Of a stretch of 12,628 nucleotides of DNA, positions 7,540 through 12,628 are shown piece by piece. How positions within the stretch are numbered: position 1 is the first letter of the stretch; each line of letters starts with the position of its first letter. The notes under the pieces are model-generated. The model was given only the letters and a program-made list of their open reading frames with translations, made no database searches and was not told the DNA's origin. Made by a program: the position numbers and the translations under genes. This DNA is from an uncultured Blautia sp. (GTDB lineage Bacteria > Bacillota > Clostridia > Lachnospirales > Lachnospiraceae). The stretch is from NCBI GenBank assembly GCA_934394545.1, contig CAKRRG010000076.1, positions 1 to 12,628 on the forward strand, in the 5' to 3' direction.

Positions 7540-8514
7540 TTATGTATTTGTTAATTTTTTTATTTCTACCTTGCTATTTCTCCAACCATTTTTCCAGATC
7601 ATAAGAAACACCTGAAAATCCAGGCTGTCTCTGGCTGTAGTAAAGGGCTCTTCCCGTAATACTTCTGCCTGGATTCCATCCCTCGCTAATTTTTCCTGCA
7701 GTTTTCCCGCCTTTTCCAAAAGATCACTTAGATGTCTGTCAACCTCTTCTCCAAAGGATCGGTTCGGATACGTTCCTGCTTCTCTTTTTATTTTCTGAAT
7801 AAGAAGCCGGATTACTGCTCCATGTTTTTTCTTATGGAGGGCCTGGGCAAATACTCTTGCCACAAAAGGCCTGGAAAATTTCTTATAAATATGCAGCAAA
7901 CGAAGTAAAGACAGATCCTGTGCTTCTTTGATCAGCTTTTCCATAACCTGAAAGGATGCCTCAGTTGGAATCCATGGCTCTTCTTTTGGCACAATGTATT
8001 GCCTGGGTACTGCCGGATAACAGCAATAATTCAGTGGGGGAAAATCAGCCAGCTGCACCAGGTTTTGCTCTTCTTCTGTACAAAACTCTTCACCAAGATA
8101 ATCCAATTTGTCTCTTGCAATAGCGATCCGATACTCCAGCTGGCGCAGATACTCATAGCCAGGCACCCAGAAATGTCCGATTTCCCCATAATTGTAAAGA
8201 CGAACATCCAATTCTAAGGTCTCAAAAAATATAGTAACTGCATTCTTCCCCTGCCAGACCACCAGTATATATTGATCTTCTTCCTGACTTAAGGATGATT
8301 TCAGAGGCCCTTCATAGTCACTGATATAAGAGCCTGTAAGTCTGGCATTTTTAAAAATAAGAAAGCTCTCCACTGCGTCATTCATCAAATATACCAGACG
8401 AATATCACCGGAGCTTTGCTTTCCCCTTTCCCTGGTTTTCGTCTCTTCTGAAAGCAGCAATTCGAACTGTTCCTGCTCCAGAAGCTCTTCCAACATTTCA
8501 AATCTATCCTGCAT
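7540..8514 (-). CDS. Uncharacterised protein, probably DUF3878 family
   Basis: This 324-residue soluble protein has no signal peptide, membrane segment or recognisable catalytic motif. Residues about 35-145 look like a beta-rich domain (DIRLVYLMND, QYILVVWQGKNAVTIFFETL, LYNYGEIGHFWVPGYEYLRQLEYR). A short aromatic stretch with PPLNYCCYPAVPRQYIVP follows, then a long helical, Lys/Arg-rich C-terminal half ending in KNGWRNSKVEIKKLTNT. The sequence resembles DUF3878 proteins of Lachnospiraceae as I remember them, and this assignment is tentative. The ATG at 8514 has GAGGGA about 9 nt upstream; an ATG at 8496 is a possible alternative. The dipeptidase begins 89 nt downstream on the same strand, so co-transcription is possible. 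No function can be assigned from the sequence. Confidence 0.7.
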   Translation of the reverse strand: MQDRFEMLEELLEQEQFELLLSEETKTRERGKQSSGDIRLVYLMNDAVESFLIFKNARLTGSYISDYEGPLKSSLSQEEDQYILVVWQGKNAVTIFFETLELDVRLYNYGEIGHFWVPGYEYLRQLEYRIAIARDKLDYLGEEFCTEEEQNLVQLADFPPLNYCCYPAVPRQYIVPKEEPWIPTEASFQVMEKLIKEAQDLSLLRLLHIYKKFSRPFVARVFAQALHKKKHGAVIRLLIQKIKREAGTYPNRSFGEEVDRHLSDLLEKAGKLQEKLARDGIQAEVLREEPFTTARDSLDFQVFLMIWKNGWRNSKVEIKKLTNT

Positions 8515-8563
8515 AAAATAAATCCCTCATATGTTTCACTTTCCAAATTATCCATTTATCATA

Positions 8564-8624
8564 GTCGGGGGCTTTTGCCCCTTTGATACCAGATTGCTAC
8601 GTGCTTTGCACTCCCGCAATCTTC
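8564..8624 (-). repeat. Left copy of an inverted palindromic repeat flanking the XRE gene
   Basis: Read on the minus strand, this stretch starts GAAGATTGCGGGAGTGC and ends CAAAAGCCCCCGAC. Its first 47 bases are identical to 9308-9354 on the plus strand, and the match resumes to CAAAAG after one extra G in the other copy. It holds two hairpins: AGATTGC/GCAATCT enclosing GTGC-AAA-GCAC, and GGGGC-TTTT-GCCCC. Where the right copy has TTTTTTTG before the final CCCCC, this copy has nothing. Confidence 0.9.
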
Positions 8625-8669
8625 ATTATATGATATCTGACAAAAATGTCAAAATCACAACATCTCATA

Positions 8670-8707
8670 TATAGCTATAAAATAAATAGCATACAATTTA
8701 TAGCTTA
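8670..8707 (+). promoter_or_regulatory. Three iteron-like ATAGC motifs, candidate regulator operator
   Basis: TATAGCTATA (8670-8679), ATAGCATA (8686-8693) and TATAGCTTA (8699-8707) share an ATAGC core with starts 15 and 14 bp apart, about one and a half helical turns. The last copy overlaps the best -35 candidate of the XRE gene, as expected for an autorepressor site. Binding is inference only. Confidence 0.4.
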
Positions 8708-8733
8708 CATTTTTCATATATTTTCTATATACT
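8704..8733 (+). promoter_or_regulatory. Possible promoter of the XRE regulator gene
   Basis: CTTACA (8704-8709) and TATACT (8728-8733) are separated by 18 bp, giving 4 of 6 and 5 of 6 consensus matches. The ATG is about 100 nt downstream. The region is so AT-rich that alternative -10 hexamers (TATATT at 8735) cannot be excluded. Confidence 0.35.
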
Positions 8734-8832
8734 TTATATTATGAATAAAGAAGCTGCTGTAAGCGGAGTTAACAGGGCTCTTTAAATGCGTAAATATACA
8801 GGAATACCTGTCAAAAGATTGGAGAACAGATT

Positions 8833-9165
8833 ATGAACCAGATTGATTACGAAAATTTAGGATCCCGAATGAAAGAGCTGCGAATCAAAATGAAACTCAC
8901 ACAGGCAGAGGTTGCCAAAGCTCTGAATGTAACTCCAGGCTACATCAGCAATGTAGAGAACAACCGAACCGCAATGTCTCTGCGCATCCTGATTTATTAC
9001 GCAAGACTGCTGAATATCTCTCTGGATTCACTGATTGGCAGAATTGATTCTGAATACCGCGAGACTGCGCTAGACCGGGAAATTTCTGAATTATTACATA
9101 AAATGGAAATTTCCGACAAACAGAAGCTTCTGAAGACTATGAAGGTATGGATGGACGAAGATTGA
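8833..9165 (+). CDS. XRE/Cro-CI family helix-turn-helix regulator
   Basis: This 110-residue protein has an N-terminal HTH_3 domain (residues 9-68), with LGSRMKELRIKMKLTQ and the helix-turn-helix at about 23-42 (TQAEVAKALNVTPGYISNVE), followed by LDSLIG, the usual end of the domain. The C-terminal 40 residues are charged and helical (ALDREISELLHKMEISDKQK) and may be a dimerisation arm. There is no metallopeptidase or sugar-binding effector domain. GGAGA lies 7 nt before the ATG. It stands alone on the plus strand between two minus-strand operons, with palindromes on both sides and inverted copies of one repeat at 8564-8624 and 9308-9377. It may autoregulate through the motifs upstream. Its other targets cannot be inferred. 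Confidence 0.88.
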   Translation: MNQIDYENLGSRMKELRIKMKLTQAEVAKALNVTPGYISNVENNRTAMSLRILIYYARLLNISLDSLIGRIDSEYRETALDREISELLHKMEISDKQKLLKTMKVWMDED

Positions 9166-9183
9166 TTGTTTGTAATGATACCA

Positions 9184-9246
9184 GGGTCAAAAGGTCAAAA
9201 AACCGATGCAAGCTTGCTTGCAAGAGGATTTTTGACCTCTTGACCC
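9184..9246. repeat. Large imperfect palindrome after the XRE gene (hairpin module A)
   Basis: Arms 9184-9201 (GGGTCAAAAGGTCAAAAA) and 9229-9246 pair over 18 bp with one mismatch. A second stem, TGCAAGC-TT-GCTTGCA (9207-9222), sits in the apex. The left arm contains GGTCAAAA twice in tandem. It begins 18 nt after the XRE stop codon and lacks a T-tract, so it is not a standard terminator. Confidence 0.85.
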
Positions 9247-9248
9247 GC

Positions 9249-9308
9249 CAAAAACATGAGTAAGTAGCCATTTTTCGAAGAAAAATGAGCGGATTACGAA
9301 TGTTTTTG
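9249..9308. repeat. Palindromic hairpin module B
   Basis: Outer arms CAAAAACAT (9249-9257) and ATGTTTTTG (9300-9308) are perfectly complementary. The centre CATTTTTC-GAA-GAAAAATG (9269-9287) is an 8 bp perfect stem. The intervening bases pair only partly. The module abuts module A on its left and shares its last base with the repeat at 9308-9377. Confidence 0.8.
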
Positions 9309-9377
9309 AAGATTGCGGGAGTGCAAAGCACGTAGCAATCTGGTATCAAAGGGGGCAAAAGTTTTTTTGCCCCCAAC
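9308..9377 (+). repeat. Right copy of the inverted palindromic repeat (module C)
   Basis: The first 47 bases are identical to the reverse complement of 8578-8624. The copy contains the hairpin AGATTGC...GCAATCT with an inner GTGC-AAA-GCAC. It ends in a strong stem GGGGGCAAAA-GTTT-TTTTGCCCCC (9351-9374), which is larger than the matching stem in the left copy. Confidence 0.9.
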
Positions 9378-9401
9378 ATCTTGTAATTGAAGAAACAAAA
9401 G

Positions 9402-9456
9402 AATAAAAATCCCTGTTTGACATCTTTTTACAGATGCCAAACAGGGATTTTTTATT
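9402..9456. terminator. Bidirectional terminator downstream of thioredoxin
   Basis: AATCCCTGTTTG in the left arm (9408-9419) pairs with CAAACAGGGATT in the right (9438-9449). Flanking A and T runs extend the stem, and an inner CATCT/AGATG adds five pairs. Minus-strand transcripts from thioredoxin end in a run of five T after the stem; plus-strand readthrough from the XRE side meets six. Confidence 0.88.
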
Positions 9457-9458
9457 CT

Positions 9459-9764
9459 TTACAGCATAGCCAGGATTGCTTCTTTCTGCATCGCGCCTAC
9501 AGACTGATTCACAATTTTTCCATTCTTGATAACGATCAGAGTCGGAATGCTCATGACCTGAAATTCTCCCGCAAGCTCCGGCTGTTCATCTACATTGATT
9601 TTTCCTACTTTGATATCGGAACGCTCCTCTGCAATTTCTTCCAGAATCGGTCCTACCATACGGCAAGGCATGCACCAGGGTGCCCAGAAATCCAGCAGTA
9701 CCGGTTTATCGGATTCCATTACTTCGTTTTGAAAATTTTGTTTATCTACATGAATTACTTTCAT
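9459..9764 (-). CDS. trxA: Thioredoxin with a CMPC active site
   Basis: This 101-residue single-domain thioredoxin is a cytoplasmic dithiol reductant. It shows LLDFWAPWCMPCRM with Asp25 and the redox cysteines Cys31 and Cys34, KINVDEQPELA, the cis-proline loop SIPTL (Pro74) and KNGK. The usual Gly-Pro between the cysteines is Met-Pro, which may shift its redox potential or partner choice. The overall length and the remaining motifs are normal. The ATG at 9764 has AGGAGGA 8 nt upstream, and an extended -10 promoter lies about 32 nt upstream. No thioredoxin reductase gene is adjacent. The nucleotidase gene ends 68 nt upstream on the same strand, with no obvious terminator between, so partial co-transcription is possible. 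Confidence 0.92.
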   Translation of the reverse strand: MKVIHVDKQNFQNEVMESDKPVLLDFWAPWCMPCRMVGPILEEIAEERSDIKVGKINVDEQPELAGEFQVMSIPTLIVIKNGKIVNQSVGAMQKEAILAML

Positions 9765-9795
9765 TTATTTGTCCTCCTGTTTTGATTGTGATTGT

Positions 9796-9804
9796 ATTAT
9801 AACA
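9796..9804 (-). promoter_or_regulatory. Extended -10 promoter of thioredoxin
   Basis: On the minus strand TGTTATAAT (9804-9796) is a perfect TGn-TATAAT. The -35 position is poor, so either the extended -10 suffices or an activator helps. The expected start is near 9789, giving a leader of about 25 nt. Confidence 0.6.
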
Positions 9805-9822
9805 GATTTTATTCCCAATTTC

Positions 9823-9837
9823 TGTGATATTATCACA
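9823..9837. promoter_or_regulatory. Perfect palindrome TGTGATATTATCACA upstream of thioredoxin
   Basis: Seven-base arms surround a single central T. The half-site TGTGA is the Crp/Fnr-type half-site, although the spacing is 5 rather than the usual 6. The centre (9830) is about 41 bp upstream of the expected thioredoxin start, the position used by class II activators. It also covers the stop codon of the nucleotidase gene. No T-tract follows, so it does not look like a terminator. Confidence 0.45.
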
Positions 9838-11779
9838 TATTTTTCTTTTTTACCTTACGGAGCAGTTTTCGGATCAAAACTACAATAAGAACAATAATTA
9901 AAATAAAAATCAGACAGATCAGCACGATCATTACTGAGAATCTATTAGGATTTTTCACCAGCTCAATGATATTTGTGCTGTCATCTACAACCTTACGGTT
10001 ATGAGTGACTGCATAATATTCCGGGACATTGGCAATTCCATCCCCGTCTGTATCTTCAAAGGACTGCATATATCTTGCAATGGCATCCCAGGCTTTCAGT
10101 TCCCTGCCGTCCTCCATGATTGCCTGATCTTCCAGATTTTCAATGGGATTACCGTCTTTATCCTTTGGTTCAAGAGACAGCAGGCCATAGGACATTTTCA
10201 TTACAGAGCCAAGCATTTGTCCTGTATACAGGTCAGTCACAACATGGTACAGCTTATCATCCTGGATTTCGATTCTCTCTCCATCTCCTCTGGTCAGATA
10301 GCAGTCCGTCACCTTGTTCAGTATCATTCGATGAGGATTGTATGTAAAATTCAATCCGCTGCAATACAATCTTGCAGTTGTCATAAAGTCTGAAACGGAA
10401 GCGTCTACTTCTGCTACCAGCTTCAATTCTTTTCCGGTCAGATATGCATTGATCAGAGGATACCCTGCCACACCGTCTTTTCCAATTCCCAAAGAAAAAG
10501 AATTGTAGACATCTTCTACTGTAATATCGCCTTTCGTGTATGTGTCACGGACCGTTCCGCTTGGTACAACCGCTACGTCTACCGGATTTCCATCGTAATA
10601 CGCTGAATTTTCCACAGCATATACGTACGCATCGGACATAATATCGCCAAGATTTAATTCCTCGTGCTTTGTGCCCATTTCTTCCAGGCTGTTAAATTCA
10701 ATATCATTCTGAGCCAGAACTTCATCCCTGGTATAACCAAAATCTGCAAGATAATTGGTGTCTACTGTATCCATTAATGCATCGATCCGCTTCTGTGTTT
10801 CCGGATCTGCCTTGACCTGATCAGTCACAGGAATCAGCTCGTAGGAGGTCATCTCCCAACGTCCGTCCTCCTTCTGTGTCATCGAAAGTGATCCAAGATT
10901 TCTCCCATACTCACCACAGGATACAATATATGTGTTCCCATGCTTAATGGCTTCATCCAGTTCTGTATGGGAATGTCCACTGATGATCAGATCCAGGTCC
11001 GGCACCTTTTTTGCAAGGATTTCATCCTCTGACTTATCCTCATCTTCCCAGGTTCCGCCATGGGACACACATGCGATCATATCCACATTCTCATTTTTCT
11101 TAATCTCTGCTACTGTCTCCTTTACCGCTTCTACCGGATCTCGAAACAACAGTTCACATGTAGGCGCACATTCCAGGGCATCTTTTCCAAATACCCCAAC
11201 CACGGCAATCCTTGTATCGCCCTTTTGAACCACCACATACTCCTTCACGCCATAGGCTTTAAATGCCTCTTTGATCTGCTTCTGACCATCATTTAAGCCA
11301 TCTTTCTCCATAGCGTCCCAATCCACATTGCACACTACGATCTCCGGCACTGTTTCACCGGAAGCAATAGCTGCATTCAGCATATTGGCCAGACCTTTTG
11401 ACCGATAGTCGTATTCATGATTTCCAAAAGTAGTCACATCATATCCCAGATATCCCAGCATCCGAAGCTCCGCAGCCTCTGTATCATATACGGTCTGGAT
11501 CAGGGTACCCATGGAAAAATCTCCACCATCCAATACTAGAGTATTCGGATTGTCTTTCTTCTTTTCATCCATCAGGGTCTTTATTTTCGCAAACCCGCCA
11601 ACTTCTTCTTGCTGGCCATCCACAATCGTTGAAAAACTATCCAGATGGGAATGGGTATCATGGGTAAACAAAACGTCTACCTTTTTCGTTTCGGCTGCTG
11701 CCACAGGAATATCCAATACCAGCAAAAGTAAAGTTACCATCGTAAGCACGATTGAACACATTCGTTTCCGTATCTTCAT
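9833..11779 (-). CDS. Membrane-anchored 5'-nucleotidase / 2',3'-cyclic phosphodiesterase (UshA/YfkN family)
   Basis: This 648-residue protein is exported and cell-surface bound. A signal peptide with a basic start (MKIRKR) is cleaved near AAA|E (residues 27-30). The metallophosphatase domain shows FTHDTHSHL (Asp41, His43), LDGGDFSMG (Asp87), FGNHEYDY (Asn120, His121), SHGGTW (His240) and ISGHSHTEL (His269, His271), the complete dinuclear metal site. The 5'-nucleotidase C-terminal domain follows, with LGDIMSDAYVYA and VPSGTVRDTYTKGDIT. Residues 576-587 (DTDGDGIANVPE) form an EF-hand/dockerin-like calcium loop. Residues 614-636 are a transmembrane segment followed by a basic tail, so the catalytic part faces outside. 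It probably scavenges phosphate and nucleosides. The ATG at 11779 has AAGGAGA 7 nt upstream; a TTG at 11800 is an inferior alternative. The gene starts 38 nt after the jetD-like stop. Confidence 0.9.
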   Translation of the reverse strand: MKIRKRMCSIVLTMVTLLLLVLDIPVAAAETKKVDVLFTHDTHSHLDSFSTIVDGQQEEVGGFAKIKTLMDEKKKDNPNTLVLDGGDFSMGTLIQTVYDTEAAELRMLGYLGYDVTTFGNHEYDYRSKGLANMLNAAIASGETVPEIVVCNVDWDAMEKDGLNDGQKQIKEAFKAYGVKEYVVVQKGDTRIAVVGVFGKDALECAPTCELLFRDPVEAVKETVAEIKKNENVDMIACVSHGGTWEDEDKSEDEILAKKVPDLDLIISGHSHTELDEAIKHGNTYIVSCGEYGRNLGSLSMTQKEDGRWEMTSYELIPVTDQVKADPETQKRIDALMDTVDTNYLADFGYTRDEVLAQNDIEFNSLEEMGTKHEELNLGDIMSDAYVYAVENSAYYDGNPVDVAVVPSGTVRDTYTKGDITVEDVYNSFSLGIGKDGVAGYPLINAYLTGKELKLVAEVDASVSDFMTTARLYCSGLNFTYNPHRMILNKVTDCYLTRGDGERIEIQDDKLYHVVTDLYTGQMLGSVMKMSYGLLSLEPKDKDGNPIENLEDQAIMEDGRELKAWDAIARYMQSFEDTDGDGIANVPEYYAVTHNRKVVDDSTNIIELVKNPNRFSVMIVLICLIFILIIVLIVVLIRKLLRKVKKKNM

Positions 11780-11817
11780 AACTTCTCCTTTTCGTTCCAA
11801 AAATTTTCTTCTGATTT

Positions 11818-12628
11818 CTACAGCATTTCTTCTGCCAACATCTCCTGATATCCGGCTGTCTTGTATTTTTCGATCAGCTCTGCCACCGGCTTTAACCTTT
11901 CATCCATTATCCGTTCCAGTATCTTCAGTCTCTTCGGCGATATGACCTCTTTAGACCTGCACCTTTCATAATCCGCAGCTTCCATATGCCAGTAATAAAA
12001 TTTGCCCTTATAATACTGTGACAGTTTCTGTGCGATCAACACACCTTCCGGATCCAGATCTCCTGCATAATAAATCCGGGTTTCGGATTTTGCAAGTAAA
12101 TCCAATGCCATCAAACCTGCCAGTCTTGGCTGACCGTTCATACACATATATGCTTTTTCCTTATGATCTGCTTCTTCTTTTCCACAAAGCATGGCAAAAA
12201 CCGAAGGATTTTCCACAATATATATTTCATTTTGGGGACAATAAAGTGCATCCCATTCTGTAAGCACTGCAAGAGGAACCTGTACCATATGCTGTTCTTT
12301 CGCAAAGCCTGCCATACCTTTATGATAAGTTCCATCTTTTTTCACCGCCTGCACCTGATACAGCATGGTATAATTGGAAACATCATCCAGCATAATCCCT
12401 GCCAGCAGATAACTTTTCTGACGTTTATATGCAGGAAATATTGCAGATGTCTCTACTGCAATTCCTCTTATTTCCAGATCCATCTGTATGATCTGATATA
12501 AAAAATTCCCCTCTGCAGTTCCAATATCAAACGCATGTGGATTGCCTGTCCGCATAGCTGCAAATACGGCAAGGTACATCTTTGTGCTGCGATATGGAAG
12601 ATTGTTATAGATTTCTGCTCCAAGCCGC
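11818..12628 (-). CDS. jetD: TIGR02679/DUF2399 protein, Wadjet type II JetD-like nuclease subunit (5' end off window)
   Basis: The C-terminal 269 residues are visible, and the frame is open through the right edge. The first ATG in view (12579) is internal, since similarity continues upstream of it. Visible motifs of the family are AAMRTGNPHAFDIGT, IYIVENPSVFA, MCMNGQPRLAGLMALDLL, YYAGDLDPEGVLIAQKL and WHMEAADYERC. The Glu in VENP (12211-12213) and the two Asp in GDLDPEG (12052-12060) make the E...DxD metal site of a Toprim fold. In type II Wadjet the JetABC condensin-like complex senses circular plasmid DNA and JetD cuts it. JetD is usually the last gene, as is consistent here. About 120 residues are missing if the family length of roughly 390 applies. 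A solitary homologue outside a Wadjet operon remains possible. Confidence 0.78.
   Translation of the reverse strand, partial: RLGAEIYNNLPYRSTKMYLAVFAAMRTGNPHAFDIGTAEGNFLYQIIQMDLEIRGIAVETSAIFPAYKRQKSYLLAGIMLDDVSNYTMLYQVQAVKKDGTYHKGMAGFAKEQHMVQVPLAVLTEWDALYCPQNEIYIVENPSVFAMLCGKEEADHKEKAYMCMNGQPRLAGLMALDLLAKSETRIYYAGDLDPEGVLIAQKLSQYYKGKFYYWHMEAADYERCRSKEVISPKRLKILERIMDERLKPVAELIEKYKTAGYQEMLAEEML

Larger units (their letters stand above)
8515..8832. other. 318-nt intergenic region between the divergent DUF3878-like and XRE genes
   Basis: No credible coding region is present. It holds the left inverted repeat (8564-8624) and a 5-4-5 palindrome TGACA-AAAA-TGTCA (8638-8651). Next come three ATAGC-containing motifs at 14-15 bp spacing (8670-8707) and a possible XRE promoter. 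A second 5-4-5 palindrome, ACAGG-AATA-CCTGT (8798-8811), lies in the leader. The section 8626-8750 is strikingly AT-rich compared with the flanking genes. Confidence 0.8.

Noticed and set aside
8564..9377. Insertion sequence carrying the XRE gene
   Set aside because: No transposase, integrase or clear target-site duplication was found, so only a repeat-flanked segment is reported.
9184..9377. CRISPR array in the palindromic region
   Set aside because: The repeats are palindromic modules of different sequence, not regularly spaced direct repeats with spacers.
9823..9837. Rex operator upstream of thioredoxin
   Set aside because: The half-sites are similar, but Rex sites need a TGTGA-N6-TCACA core with AT flanks and this palindrome has N5. 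It was kept only as a Crp/Fnr-like candidate.
11511..11945. Open frame of 144 codons on the plus strand
   Set aside because: It is antisense to both the nucleotidase and the jetD-like gene and has no recognisable domain or start signal.

Overview
The window looks like a low-to-moderate GC Gram-positive chromosome, most likely a gut Lachnospiraceae (Blautia / Mediterraneibacter-like). This is inferred from strong AGGAGG ribosome binding sites, TATAAT promoters, a family-C69 dipeptidase, a stand-alone Hpt protein and small SpoT-like and XRE proteins. It is not a species call. Ten complete protein genes and two genes cut by the window edges are supported, with several promoters, three terminators and one repeat-rich intergenic region. 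No rRNA, tRNA, CRISPR array or transposase was seen.

Layout, left to right. (1) 1-1564, minus strand: two glycosyltransferase genes, a CgeB-like group 1 enzyme followed by a family 2 (dolichyl-phosphate-mannose-synthase-like) enzyme that runs off the left edge. They overlap by 53 bp and look like the end of a cell-surface polysaccharide operon. (2) 1752-3040, plus strand: an exported acidic protein of unknown function, then a small HD-domain alarmone hydrolase (MESH1-like) only 3 nt downstream, ending in a bidirectional terminator. (3) 3050-5480, minus strand: a two-gene sulfur amino acid operon with two unrelated PLP enzymes, a Cys/Met-metabolism (MetB/MetC) enzyme and a MalY/PatB C-S lyase, overlapping by 20 bp. 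(4) 5521-8514, minus strand: a DUF3878-like protein, a C69 dipeptidase and a small Hpt phosphotransfer protein, ending in a GAAA-tetraloop terminator. (5) 8564-9377: a small XRE regulator gene whose surroundings are full of palindromes, bracketed by two inverted copies of a repeat with 47 bp of perfect identity. (6) 9402-11779, minus strand: thioredoxin, preceded by a UshA-like, membrane-anchored 5'-nucleotidase. (7) 11818-12628, minus strand: the C-terminal two thirds of a TIGR02679/DUF2399 protein, the JetD nuclease subunit of type II Wadjet anti-plasmid systems.

The main lead is the last gene. JetD is normally the final gene of jetABCD, so the rest of a Wadjet operon is predicted just beyond the right edge. 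The second lead is the inverted-repeat and hairpin element around the XRE gene, which resembles a dispersed intergenic repeat family and which no gene here explains.
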